In this document: one piece after another, positions 1 through 9,889 of the stretch
How the letters are laid out: each line of letters begins with the position of its first letter
Numbering within the stretch: position 1 is the stretch's first letter
NCBI RefSeq assembly: GCF_000350225.1
Contig: NW_005178745.1
Location: 58,793 to 122,792, forward strand
Origin: Chondrus crispus
Taxonomy: Eukaryota > Rhodophyta > Florideophyceae > Gigartinales > Gigartinaceae
Reading direction: 5' to 3'
Length of the DNA: 64,000 nt
Made by a program: the position numbers and the translations under genes
The notes under the pieces: model-generated
Database searches by the model: none
The model's input: the letters and a program-made list of their open reading frames with translations, nothing else
Told to the model about the DNA's origin: nothing

Positions 1-163
1 AAATCTCCAGGACCCCTATTAGCTACGAGCTAACGACCTCCCCCCCTCCCCCCCCCGCACCGTACCGCCTGTGCCCCGGCTTACGCACTGTCGCACGGGC
101 CGTGAATCGAATTTCCCCCATCGCCCTGGTCCCCGCCATCACACCTCGCTCGCCCTTTGGAAG

Positions 164-1054
164 ATGCCCGCGCCGCCCCGCGCGCCGACTTTCCCAGCTT
201 TCGTCGACGACATCAAAGAGGTAGACGACACCGACTTCGTCGACAACTCCCCGAAACCCGCTTCTGTAACGCAGCCGCAAGCCCCCTCCCCGCTCGTAAC
301 CATGACAGATCCCGCCACCCCGTCCGCCGCCGCAACCACTCCCGAGGTCCCCGTCGTCCCCCTCCCCGTCGCCCAGAGCAAGTCGAGGCTCAAAGCGATC
401 GTCTTGTGGCGCGATCCGAAGATCTCCGCCATCGTCCTCGCCGCTTGCATGCTCTTCTTCTACTTGACCTTGGTCCGCGGCCTTTCCGTATTGTCCGTGA
501 TCGGTGCCTTCTCTGGTGCCTATTTGATATTGGGCATCATCATCGTCAATGTCAACAAGCGCACTGGAGGCAAGCTCAACTCTTACATCACTAGACCTGC
601 TACTGGCACACCTTTGCTGCGTCGTGAAACCATCTACAGAGGTGTCGACACCGTCATCGAAGAATGCAATGAGGTTGGCGAGGAAATCCGCGACGTTCTC
701 TATTGCGACAAGCCCCCGCTGACACTCGGCTGTGCCTTTGTCGCCTTCCTCGTCTACATTGCCGGCAACTACTTTTCTCTCCTCTCCGTCCTGCTCGTTG
801 GAACGATCGCATTATTCACACTCCCTCTCGCCTACGAGAAGAATAAGAAGACAGTCGACGATGCAGTCGCCCGCGCCTCCGATGCCGCCGCCAAGCACAT
901 TGAGACGGGGAGAAAGGTCGCCACCGATAGGGCTGTCAAGCTTAGGGATGTGGCCGCCGCGAAGAGCGCACCATTGTTGGAAAAGGCGCCCCCCGTCGCC
1001 AAGAACTTGGCCGAGAAGTTCGGCCTCACGCCTGTGAAGAGCAAGAACCAGTAA
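164..1054 (+). CDS. Reticulon-like ER membrane-shaping protein
   Basis: A 296-residue protein. The N-terminal ~75 residues are rich in Pro, Ala, Thr and Asp and look disordered. A reticulon homology domain follows, from about residue 76 to 235. It opens with the family signature VLWRDPKISAIVL, has a first long hydrophobic hairpin, a polar loop of about 65 residues, and a second hydrophobic hairpin that ends in FTLPLAYEKNKKTVDD, close to the usual reticulon exit (LFTVPxxYEKY). The C-terminus is a basic, Ala-rich amphipathic tail. Reticulons sit in the tubular ER membrane as wedge hairpins and bend it. The frame is open upstream to an ATG at 71, but the ATG at 164 is preferred because the upstream stretch shows no protein-like composition. 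No intron is seen. A possible poly(A) signal AATAAA is at 1354-1359. Family assignment is firm; the exact start is not. Confidence 0.8.
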   Translation: MPAPPRAPTFPAFVDDIKEVDDTDFVDNSPKPASVTQPQAPSPLVTMTDPATPSAAATTPEVPVVPLPVAQSKSRLKAIVLWRDPKISAIVLAACMLFFYLTLVRGLSVLSVIGAFSGAYLILGIIIVNVNKRTGGKLNSYITRPATGTPLLRRETIYRGVDTVIEECNEVGEEIRDVLYCDKPPLTLGCAFVAFLVYIAGNYFSLLSVLLVGTIALFTLPLAYEKNKKTVDDAVARASDAAAKHIETGRKVATDRAVKLRDVAAAKSAPLLEKAPPVAKNLAEKFGLTPVKSKNQ

Positions 1055-1837
1055 GCCAACTTTGCCCTTCCTCCTCCACATTCGGATCCGAGGGGGGGGG
1101 GAGTAGTCTAAGATACGAGGGAATGGTTTGATGAGGTGGATGTATTACGCTTGTAGAAACTGAGAGGTAACTGGTTGTGTGCGCACAGCTGCACCGGTCC
1201 GGCTGGGCATATATTTTACGGGTCCCGCTGGATGGGGGGCGGTTTTGTTTGGGGGCGGGGACGCGGTATGGATAGCTGCTATGGGACACGTTGGTTTAGA
1301 CGGTGGATAGTTTGTTTTCGGATTGCTGCCAACACTGCTTGTATCTATCGAGAAATAAAGCAGTCACTCTCGTGAAGTAACCAAGCTGGACAATGTGATA
1401 ACCAGTCTAGTCTTTGGCGCAAGATGCGCTCCATCGCGTGATGCTCCTGCTCCGACGGAATAGTATTCTCCGACGGAATAGTATTCTCCGAACGACTGAG
1501 TCAATACGACCATTACTTGTACTTTGCTAGGCGGTGAGAAGACTCGGGTCAGCACGGGCCGACAAAACATTTGGAATAAAGCGGTGGCAACTGAAGCCTG
1601 AATAGACGACTGGATGGTGCCATGTAGGATGAGTACGTGTTTCCCAGATGTATGTATCTGCCTGACCTGGCATGTATAAAGGGAGCTGTCCATGCTGACA
1701 TCGAGGCGACTCGAGACTTCACAAGAGCAACACACGCGGCTGTGGATTTCAAGAGGGCCGAGCCCGTACGATTTAAACCAAAAAATGAAGGAAATAAATT
1801 AAACAGATTTTCTGAAGTCCAGGGAAGCCTACTGTTC
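1055..1837. other. Intergenic region downstream of the reticulon gene
   Basis: No gene is supported here. The stretch holds the 3' flank of the reticulon gene, including a G-run near 1091-1100 and AATAAA at 1354-1359, and a short tandem repeat listed separately. The open frames on either strand have no recognisable domains. Confidence 0.5.
1451..1490. repeat. 18 bp tandem duplication
   Basis: The unit TCCGACGGAATAGTATTC occurs twice in direct tandem (1451-1468 and 1469-1486), followed by the first four bases of a third unit. It is perfect and local and lies in non-coding sequence. Confidence 0.9.
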
Positions 1838-4678
1838 ACTAGTGTCTAGGTGACAAATGACCTCATATGAGACCAGTTTTTAGGCGGGCTTTTGCAATTC
1901 GAATAATTGTAGAAATTTATCGCTACTGTAGTGAAAAGCTTACGACTAGAGTACTAAACGTTGGCAAACCAGAAAACATTCAATTCCGTATCTCAGTCTT
2001 CCCTAATCAACACTTTCGTCTTCCTCTTCCCTAAATTTCTTCAAAATGGTGAGCGTCAATGATCCTCGAATTATTGCAGGTAACCGCGTCCACACTCGTG
2101 CAAGACTGCTCACAGCTCAGAGTAAATGTCGCCTCATGTATGGAGCCGAGCCGCCTGGAAGATCAAGCTGGTCACGGGAACTGTCATTGGCATGAAAACT
2201 GACAAAGTGAAAGGTCGCAGTGTCACTTCAGTCAGGGCTAAATGGGAATTATCAGATGGCGTCAAGGAAATCACGCTTCGCATAGCTAACATTAAGGCTG
2301 GTGAAATGATGGACTCGATCGATGACGACCCTGAAGATCATATCCATCAAGAAACTGAACATTATGCGCGACCGGAGCCTTCAGAGGACCGTCTGACGCC
2401 ACTAGAAGGAGCACTCAGCTCGAGTACGAGGATCTCCGAGAGTGACGGAATGGATTCCCAAGATGGCCTCATGAATGTCCACGGCCGGGCCTGGAAGCGT
2501 GAGGAAGTCACGGTGCATTTAAATGGTATGATACCGCCGAGAAGATGGAAGGTGATTGGATCGATTGATGAGATTATATCCCGTGGTCACAGTCCATCTC
2601 AAATGCATCCCATGGACTACTTCATGTGGATGTTCCCATAGGAGCACTTGGCGTTAATGGTTTCCCACACCAAGGATGCAATGGAATCAAGGGGACTTCG
2701 TTTGACTACAAGAGGTGAAATTTTGAAGTTTTTCGGGGTGCTAATCCTTATGACTCGGATTGAATTCAGCACCAGAAGGTCTCTTTGGAGCTCACAGGAA
2801 ACCAACAAATATCTCTCGCAGCCTCAATTCGGAAACATCATCTCCCGCAGAAGATTCGAGGAGCTTCGTGAGAATGTCACGTTCAGCTTTCGAGCTGACT
2901 CAAATGACAGATGGGGTATGATCAGGGACTTCATGGTCGCAATCAATGATCACAGAGCATCTCATGTGATTCCATCACAGAACATCTGCGTTGATGAGAG
3001 TATGTCACGCTGGTGTGGACTTGGAGGAGATTAGATTGAAACCGGTCTTCTTCATTATGTTGCCATGGACCAAACACCCGAGAATGGTTGTGAGTTGAAG
3101 ACTGCTGCATGTGGAAAAAGTGGAATCCTAATAAGAATTGAGAACGTCATCTCAGGTGAGGAGACTTCTTTAAAGGACTTTGAAAGTGACCACTTACACA
3201 GAACTGCAGTGACTTTGAGGTTGTTACAGCCATGGTTTCACACCAATCGTGTTGTCTGCGCGGATTCGTACTTTGCTTCTGTCTACACGGCTGAATCACT
3301 TTATGAGAAATGTCTTAGATTCACATGTGTGGTGAAGACATCTACCAAGAAATATCCGATGAAATATCTATCTCATCTGTAGATTGCTGAAAAGGGAGAG
3401 CACGTCACACTAGTTTCGAAGCCGGTGGCCGGACCTCACCTTATGGCAGTGATGTGGTTGGACCGAGACCGCAGATACTTTATTAGTTCTGTCGGAACAT
3501 CCAACGAAGGAACTCTGTTCTACCGCGAGAGATGGCGTACACGTCATGGCGTGACAAGAAAAGAGTAATTGTCTATCCGTATTCCCTCAGTCTGCGAGCC
3601 GTATTATGAAACTTGCTCTCGAGAGCAATCTGATCAGATTGACCGCCACAACAGATCGCGTCAGGATGATCGCGGCTTGGAAAAGAAGTTCGAAATCAAG
3701 GAGTGGTCTATGCGTGTCAACACTTCTTTATTGGCCATTTGCACTGTGGATGCATGGAAACTGTATGCAGGTGCAAAAGGAGATGGTTCTAAGATATCTC
3801 CCAATCAGTTTTATTGTGAGCTTGCTGACCAGTTGATTGATAACAAATATGATCGTATATCGTTACGTCAGCGAGAATCAGACAGTGCTGTTGAAGATGA
3901 AGATGTTGGGTTTGGCAGTGGAATTGGTACTCACCTAACTCCAACCACTCGCAAGCGGAAAAGCGCATCTGGCGAGGAGACTTGTGCTCTTTATCAATCC
4001 AGATGCAATATTTGCAAAGGTACAAAAAAGTCAAAGATTAGTTGCTCAGCCTGCGAGGTATATTTTGGCAAAGAAGTATACCTTTGTCATCACCAGACTG
4101 GGCCTGACTGTTTTAAGAAACATGTCGACGAGCGACACGATCTTACTTACAAAGGTAAGTACTACTAGTGTTTAAGGCGTTCTCGGCCATTAAAACTGAC
4201 TAAATTGGTCAGCATTTGAGTAAAATAGAGCAAAAAGAGATTAAAAACTCCTTTTACCCCCTATGGTTCTATCCTGCGTCTAAAGACTTGCTTGGAAGAC
4301 CTGCAGCCGTTCCGGAATGCCCCTTTATGAGATGTCACCGTATTCAATTTCATGTTCGAATGGGCGCTATAAAGCGTCCTGGGTTGCAGGTCACGAACAA
4401 GAACCATCGAGATCCCCGAAAGGATTTTTCGACCACTGAAGTGCTCAGCGAGGAGTTGAACCCCGGCCTCTAAGACTCAGCGATCCTTGCAGACCACTGA
4501 GCTGGCTTGTCAGTTCCTAACTAGCCGTTTATAGTTGTCTTTATAGTCGTTCAAAGTTCTACTTCGTAAAAATTGTGCTCCTTTTGTTCTATACTTGCGA
4601 AAATCTTAAAGTTTGTTTAAATGTTACTGTAGAGCATTTGACTTCATATGAGGCGAATCGCCGGTCCTCTAGACATTG
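1838..4678 (+). mobile_element. piggyBac-like DNA transposon, inactive
   Basis: The outer limits are inferred from an imperfect terminal inverted repeat. The left end has TGTCTAG at 1842-1848 and CCTCATATGA at 1860-1869; both recur in inverted orientation at the right end (4669-4675 and 4644-4653). The transposase relic lies between them. The first ~100 bp of the left end recur at 16809-16908 at roughly 88% identity, so the sequence is repetitive in this genome. A canonical TTAA target duplication is not visible, so the exact ends are uncertain. Confidence 0.5.
2126..4168 (+). pseudogene. piggyBac transposase with four in-frame stops
   Basis: One reading frame runs the whole length, broken by stop codons at 2639 (TAG), 3032 (TAG), 3380 (TAG) and 3566 (TAA). 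The translated blocks are collinear with a piggyBac DDD transposase: a helical N-terminal part (GEILKFFGVLILMTR), first Asp in NICVDESMSRW, the GGD..IE..LLHYVAMD segment, second Asp in VVCADSYFASVYTAES, third Asp in SDQIDRHNRSRQDD, and the C-terminal Cys-rich zinc-binding domain (RCNICKG..SCSACEVYFGKEVYLC) near 4000-4140. The first ATG may be upstream at 2045, joined by a short intron ending near 2120. No frameshift is needed; point nonsense mutations alone killed the gene. The three catalytic Asp residues are still present. Confidence 0.85.
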
Positions 4679-4982
4679 TGTTGGTTGTGGAAAAGAGGTT
4701 TGTGGCTCCCCTCTTGAAAGAGTGTCCGACCCTCTCTTTTAATTTAAGAAAATGCATTTTCGACATGTGGACATGTCCATCTTCGGTGACATACTTGGGG
4801 GATTCACAGTCTTGATCTGGGAAACACTTGATGCGTCATGCATTGCCCGGTTTACCAATGCAGCATCAACCCTTGTCCCCAGGTCAGGCAGTAAAAATAT
4901 TTGCCGCATAATTTTGTTGATATGGCCGCGCCAGCAATGCTAGAAACCGAAAACCACCACATGATAACCACTAGCAATCGCC
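4169..4982. other. piggyBac right end and spacer
   Basis: This holds the non-coding 3' part of the piggyBac element (to about 4678) and the flank leading to the next ORF. No gene is supported; the 85-residue open frame at 4216-4473 has no recognisable features. Confidence 0.5.
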
Positions 4983-6698
4983 ATGTCGTCTCGATTCACG
5001 GCGATTGCTTCAACCCCTTTCTGGTCTCGTTCCGGCATTTCCTCCCACCGCGACGCGGCAAGTCAAGCAAACCGCCTGCGCATTTCCACGCACCTACCAG
5101 TCATGCCGCGCCCATCAAGGGCCCGCAAGCCCACTGCGAAGGCAGCTCAGGCAACTCAAACAATTACTAGCCCACGCAAAAAAGCGGCCAAAGCCGCAAC
5201 GCCGAACATGTCCACACGAACAACCAGTTCTTTGTCGTGCGCCACACGGATGACTCCAGTGACTGCAAATGCAACTGGAGTCATCAGCACCAAAACGGCA
5301 ATGACGAGGAGCCGCAGGACTGCCTCAAGCATACAGCGACACACTCAGAATAAAACTGGGGTGGAGGAAGGAAAACGTTTCGACTCAGAGCATGGGCATG
5401 TAGCATGCTCCGTGGAAGCTCCGTCAGAGGCTTCCATTCAGAATAGCTGTGATGAAGCTTTGTGTTCATTCGTCCCTGAGCCTATTGGCGAAAAATATTC
5501 TGGAGCCGCAGCTGCACTCGGCGGCGTAACGTATATTCCAAGAGAAGCTGCATCCCCGGTGCCGACAAGGATATTGAATGGCAGCGTGACACGGATGGAT
5601 GTAACACGGCAGTGGGAAGACCCATCTACGAATGATGAAGAAATGCCTGGGCTTCATACCAAGTCCAACGAGGCAGCTGCGTTTTTGCCAAATGTTCCAC
5701 ATGGCCCATTTGTAAATGGAAGTAAGAGTTACAACTTACAATATACAATATATCTTGTACATCTAGCTGTGTATACGATTGAGTCGCATATGAGGGGTAA
5801 TGAAAATTATGGGCACGAATTGCGAATTAACGTCATAAAGCTGTCGCAACGAATGCTTCAGATTGATAACCGAGCAGGACCAGTTATAGGACTAAGCAAG
5901 ACAGGTAAGCCAAATGAAGTGAAGCTGCAGAAAGTTATACGTAGGGTTTCAAAAGAGAGCGCCGTATGGCGACTGGGTGGCACCCCACAGGGCGCATCTA
6001 TCAAAGATCCCGAGACCATAAGAAGATTACAAACCGACTACGCTCAGAAGCGAATCAAGGGATCCAATGTTACGTATGCTGGTTTCATCGAACACATGGA
6101 ACGGCTGAGTGTTTTGTCGGTTGAAATTGGGACCTACAAGCCTCAAGGTGAACCCGTCACAATTGGAGCAACGAGGAAATTAAATAAACACGGAACTGCG
6201 TCTGTCCGCAAACCGACTTATGATGTTGACGAAACCGCATCCGTTTCTTCTGATGACAGAAGTGACTCTCCCTCTCTCCCCCCTTTGCAATTGGTTGAAA
6301 GAGATTCGGAAGATGACAACGGCAGTCCTTCGGCTGGTTTAAAGAGAAAAGCAAGAATACCTATAGAAGATCTGAATCCAACAATCACCCCGAAGAAGCA
6401 AAACTCAGGGAGCGTGGTCGTACCCCGCAGCGCAGGTAGTGGACGAGGGAAGCGGTCCATTCAACCCATTGAAGAGCTGAATGACTTTGGAAAATTTATT
6501 AAAGTCATAGGTGAGACCGCAAAAGGTCAAGCAGCAAGAGAAGAAGCTAAGATGGAGATAGAATTACGACGATCAAAGGAAGAGGAACAATATGAACGAC
6601 TTCGAATTGTGCAGAAACTTGTGAAAGATAATCCAGACAACGAGAAATTCAAGGGTATGCTAGAGACGATAGCTAATGAGATATTTCTTAACGGATGA
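4983..6698 (+). CDS. Accessory ORF of a Harbinger-type element (unrecognised protein)
   Basis: An uninterrupted 571-residue ORF with no domain I can name. The N-terminal ~130 residues are strongly basic and Ser/Thr/Ala rich, like a nuclear-localisation or DNA-contact tail; a second possible start is the ATG at 5104. The middle (about residues 245-390) is more globular. It is followed by an acidic Ser/Asp stretch and Lys-rich patches (AGLKRKAR). The C-terminus is a predicted coiled coil of charged helix (EEAKMEIELRRSKEEEQYERL). It points towards the transposase gene on the other strand, and the two stop codons overlap tail to tail by 11 bp. Harbinger elements normally encode a second, Myb-like DNA-binding protein beside the transposase. 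This ORF holds that position, but I see no clear Myb/SANT helices. Its intact frame suggests recent activity or selection. Confidence 0.6.
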   Translation: MSSRFTAIASTPFWSRSGISSHRDAASQANRLRISTHLPVMPRPSRARKPTAKAAQATQTITSPRKKAAKAATPNMSTRTTSSLSCATRMTPVTANATGVISTKTAMTRSRRTASSIQRHTQNKTGVEEGKRFDSEHGHVACSVEAPSEASIQNSCDEALCSFVPEPIGEKYSGAAAALGGVTYIPREAASPVPTRILNGSVTRMDVTRQWEDPSTNDEEMPGLHTKSNEAAAFLPNVPHGPFVNGSKSYNLQYTIYLVHLAVYTIESHMRGNENYGHELRINVIKLSQRMLQIDNRAGPVIGLSKTGKPNEVKLQKVIRRVSKESAVWRLGGTPQGASIKDPETIRRLQTDYAQKRIKGSNVTYAGFIEHMERLSVLSVEIGTYKPQGEPVTIGATRKLNKHGTASVRKPTYDVDETASVSSDDRSDSPSLPPLQLVERDSEDDNGSPSAGLKRKARIPIEDLNPTITPKKQNSGSVVVPRSAGSGRGKRSIQPIEELNDFGKFIKVIGETAKGQAAREEAKMEIELRRSKEEEQYERLRIVQKLVKDNPDNEKFKGMLETIANEIFLNG

Positions 6699-7824
6699 CG
6701 TATCGGTTTGATTCTAACATGTTGTCTAGCACACGGTGTTTCAAATGTTCCCGTCTTATAAACGCCGGGTTTTCCGAGCTTGTTACTTGGGTTGAATTCG
6801 GAGTTGAGTTTGAACCTCTAAAAGCACTCGAGTCTCTTGGGGTGACGTAGTCCTTTTCTTTAACACAAACGTTGTGTAGAACAAACGCCGCCACAATCCA
6901 CTCCCCTCCTCGTTTAACATCTTCTATAGTCTCGATCTGCACCCTTAGTTCTTGCATACATGCGAATCGCATCTTGACTTGTCCTATAACTTGCTCGGCA
7001 ATTATTCGTAACCGTGCAAGCTGCGTATTGAAGTTTGCGTTTCCTTCAATCGAGGCACCTACCCCTTTATAAGGAATCATACATATAGTCGTAAACAACA
7101 TGCCCTTATCTCCAAGTAAATACTGCCCGACTGAAAAAAACTCGTTAGGGTATCGTTCCCATATTGCCGACCGCTGCACTACAGAGTCTGGGGCAGGCCC
7201 CAGAAAATTAACCACGAGGTCAATGACCTCATACTTGTGATTGACTGCTACCAGGACATGCAGACTGTAACGAGATTTCCTGTCTAAGAAAGACCAGGGA
7301 GTCATAGCGGGTGCTTTGAAAAGAGGAATTGTTGTCCCATCAACACTGCCAATTGCTCCACCAAAGCCAAATTTATATGACGAGTAATCGATGAGTTGAG
7401 CGCGTTTGCGCGACGATGGCCACTTAATGACGAGCGGAGCAAGTCTATTTAAAGCCCGTATGGTTCGCGAAGTTGCGTTAGAGACAAGTCCTTCGCTTTT
7501 TCCAAACAGTGCGGCAACACGTGTGACTGAAGCAGCATGGCCGTATGATCCTATTCTTGCTAGGGCAATTGCAATTTGAAGACGAATGCTCGTTTGACGT
7601 GGTCCGGATCTAGAGGAAAATATGTCATCACATCTGGATTCACAAAACCGAATGAGTCGCTCGAAAACGCGGTCGCTAACGCGCAAAACTGTCGCTCTTC
7701 TCGCGGTATCGTAGTGTGGTAAAACCCGACGCATCCATTCTGATGACTTGGGAACAGAAAATTTACGCGATCCAGGAATGTAACGAAGAATGGAGAGTTT
7801 CTCGAGATCATAGAATTCCGCCAT
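6688..7824 (-). CDS. Harbinger/PIF transposase (DDE_Tnp_4)
   Basis: A 378-residue ORF with the catalytic triad of HARBI1-type nucleases in place: Asp162 in GSVDGTTIPLF, Asp239 in YLLGDKGM, and Glu277 in IIAEQVIGQVKMRF. A helix-turn-helix-like region (VTRVAALFGKSEGLVSNATS) lies upstream near residues 100-120. The reading frame probably once began further out: an ORF in another frame upstream starts at 7979 with a basic MPRVSKRKN segment and runs into the same sequence, so a single-base indel near 7825-7840 or an intron may separate the N-terminus. The gene converges on the accessory ORF at 4983-6698. I could not find convincing terminal inverted repeats. Confidence 0.8.
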   Translation of the reverse strand: MAEFYDLEKLSILRYIPGSRKFSVPKSSEWMRRVLPHYDTARRATVLRVSDRVFERLIRFCESRCDDIFSSRSGPRQTSIRLQIAIALARIGSYGHAASVTRVAALFGKSEGLVSNATSRTIRALNRLAPLVIKWPSSRKRAQLIDYSSYKFGFGGAIGSVDGTTIPLFKAPAMTPWSFLDRKSRYSLHVLVAVNHKYEVIDLVVNFLGPAPDSVVQRSAIWERYPNEFFSVGQYLLGDKGMLFTTICMIPYKGVGASIEGNANFNTQLARLRIIAEQVIGQVKMRFACMQELRVQIETIEDVKRGGEWIVAAFVLHNVCVKEKDYVTPRDSSAFRGSNSTPNSTQVTSSENPAFIRREHLKHRVLDNMLESNRYVIR

Positions 7825-8127
7825 ATGTATAAAGTGAATACAGAGAGTTGCAGTGCACCAATGGGTAATGAAATGTCCAGTATTGCCTCTATGAGCCTTA
7901 AGCTTTCTCCGAGAAGAGAAAGCAGAACATGCCTCTTCTTCGTAGCAATTGTGTTTTTCCGTTTGCTGACACGAGGCATATTTGGAATTGTATCCAAATG
8001 GTTGAAATGATAAGATTTGTTGTAGAGATGAAGTGAAGAATAGATATCTTCGAGAATCGTACTTCGTGACTGAGAATGGCTGAGCAATCGGAACGGTTAC
8101 AAGTCCAACGTGGGGTGGAGCCGTAAA

Positions 8128-8651
8128 CTAATACAGGCGATCTAATAGCATTAATGTGCGGAGGATTGAGAGGGGTGGGAGGTTTGGGGGAGAGGGAGGT
8201 GGTGGTAGTTGGCTTGGGAGTTCGCGGGACGCAGGATGAAACGTCGTAAGTGTGTAGCGATGATGGTATCGGGAAGGACTACGAGATGGGGTTGAGTACA
8301 AGTCTTGAGATTCCAATCCTTTGATTCTGAAACTAAATCCTGATTGATCCCAAAATGCAGGAATTTTATTCGGACCCTGGGATTCATAGTTCCAAAGTCG
8401 ATTTGCCGCAAATCCGAGCGCTTTTGCCACAAACATTTTGCAATTATGAATCCCTCCACTAGATCTCCTACGCAAACATCATAATTTCGTTGAATCGCCA
8501 AGCCATTTCCAAATGATTGCCTATATTGGGAAGTGACTCTGTCATTCCCGAAAAGATCTCGCAAAGCACAAATAATTGCGATCCTGGCAATAGCTTACAG
8601 CAAAGCGCAAACTGATAGCATTTAATCATCCACCAGGTAACCAAGCGGTGA
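8128..8651. other. Spacer between two Harbinger transposase regions
   Basis: Open frames on the minus strand here have no recognisable motif. A purine-rich run (about 8160-8215) stands out. This is probably the 3' part of the decayed element whose transposase piece is at 8652-9173. Confidence 0.35.
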
Positions 8652-9173
8652 CTAACAGTCTTGACTGGGCTCACGGCCGAGCAAATCGAGAGCACAGCTC
8701 GCCCGAAACTGTCGCTTCATTGTATCGGCGCGTTTCTCGCGGTAGCGCTTTTGGATGCGGCGCCGGCGCTCCAGCTGACTGTTTCCAATTTTATACCAAC
8801 GGCTCGTGAGCTGTTGATACAAGCTCATATCCTGTTCACGCAAAGGCTTCCATCGAATATGAAAATTCTTCAAGCCCAGACACAGCCTTAAAACTGGATC
8901 ATAATTTTCCTCACTCCACTTCCACTTCATTCCAATTACATTCCAAATTCCACAAAGCCGCCCGAAGTAGTTCTCCACAATTATCCTATCGCTCGAAATT
9001 GCCATGTTCCCCGCCACATGCGCAGGAGACAAGAATCCACCTTGCGGCTTTCGCTTGGGGTGCACTATTCGGCAAAAATCCGCAGCGCCCTTATATCCTT
9101 TGTCCGCAAGGATTGCCCATTGGTTTGGGTACCTCTCGTGCAGCGGCCCTGTGTCATTAATATCCCTGGCCAT
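8652..9173 (-). pseudogene. C-terminal half of a second Harbinger transposase
   Basis: A 173-residue frame collinear with the C-terminal half of DDE_Tnp_4 proteins: second catalytic Asp in AILADKGYKGAADF, the AISSDRIIVENYFGRLCGIW block holding the catalytic Glu, and the conserved LKNFHIRWKPLREQDM end. The N-terminal half with the first Asp is missing: an in-frame stop lies directly upstream of the apparent start, and no homologous sequence follows before the LTR at 9379. It is a different lineage from the transposase at 6688-7824, since the motif wording differs, so it is not a simple duplicate. Confidence 0.75.
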
Positions 9174-9378
9174 ATGTCATCGAGGATTGTCTGATCAGCA
9201 TGTGATTGCCTATTTTACCTGCCCTCCTCTATTTCCCTGAAAGGTCTACTACCAATAAAAATACCACTCGGAGGTAATCTTCTGGGCACATAATGAATTA
9301 ACTGTAATTCCGCACAAGATCACAAACTAGATGAAATTTAATTTTATTGAATCCAATCCAGTTGTCATCCTCTCAGAG

Positions 9379-9875
9379 TTTAGCGGTGCGCAGGGTTAAT
9401 AAAATGAACAGAGTGACTTACTTGTGTTGAATGGTTTTTGCAAAGCGGTTCTTAAGTTGGACACATTTAGGGTTGCAGGTTGGGTGGCTCTCACGGTTAA
9501 TGAGTGGTTGTGCCTGCCCCTTTTTGCTTTCCCCGCCCGAACTCCACGCCTTTTATGGAAATCGTAGCTGAAACTTAGAACAGTACAGTACATGCTAGAC
9601 TACAGTAAACTATGCAATCATTCTATTACTTGTCTCCATACAATCGCTTATGTACTTCGCTTTCAGTCTCCTCGACCATCCACTTTATTACTACTGGATA
9701 TTGTACTCCTCCTGTGACAAGTCCTTTAGGTATGGCATAGAAAGTATGGAGTAGTTCTATGCCATCCTTTTAAAGAATGGAGGAGTCAGTCCATTCGGGA
9801 AGGACACGCACAGTATGTTTAAACAAAGTAAAATTAGAAAGATATACATTTTGTGCTTGTCCTTCAACCGTTACA
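9379..9875 (-). repeat. 3' LTR of the Ty3/gypsy element
   Basis: 497 bp, flanked outside by the target duplication CAGAG at 9374-9378 and inside by the polypurine tract. It is closely similar to the LTR at 15194-15687 and to the solo LTR at 41314-41809. Confidence 0.95.
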
Positions 9876-9889
9876 ACTCCTCCCCTTTT
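9876..9889 (-). other. Polypurine tract of the Ty3/gypsy element
   Basis: On the minus strand AAAAGGGGAGGAGT abuts the first base of the 3' LTR (TGTAACGG). This is the expected position and composition of the plus-strand primer for reverse transcription. Confidence 0.85.

Noticed and set aside
2126..4168. Reassigned TAG/TAA codons as an explanation of the piggyBac frame
   Set aside because: Host genes in the window end normally at TAG, TAA and TGA, and other transposon relics are broken by TGA as well as by frameshifts.
4400..4515. tRNA-like sequence on the minus strand (GCTCAGTGGT resembling box A and GGTTCAACTCC resembling box B)
   Set aside because: The distance between the two boxes is too short for D and anticodon arms and no proper acceptor stem forms. 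At most it is a scrap of a tRNA-derived SINE.
4676..8160. Terminal inverted repeats for the Harbinger element at 5-8 kb
   Set aside because: Only a short GGCTCC/CC-type similarity could be found between the two flanks, no better than chance by eye.
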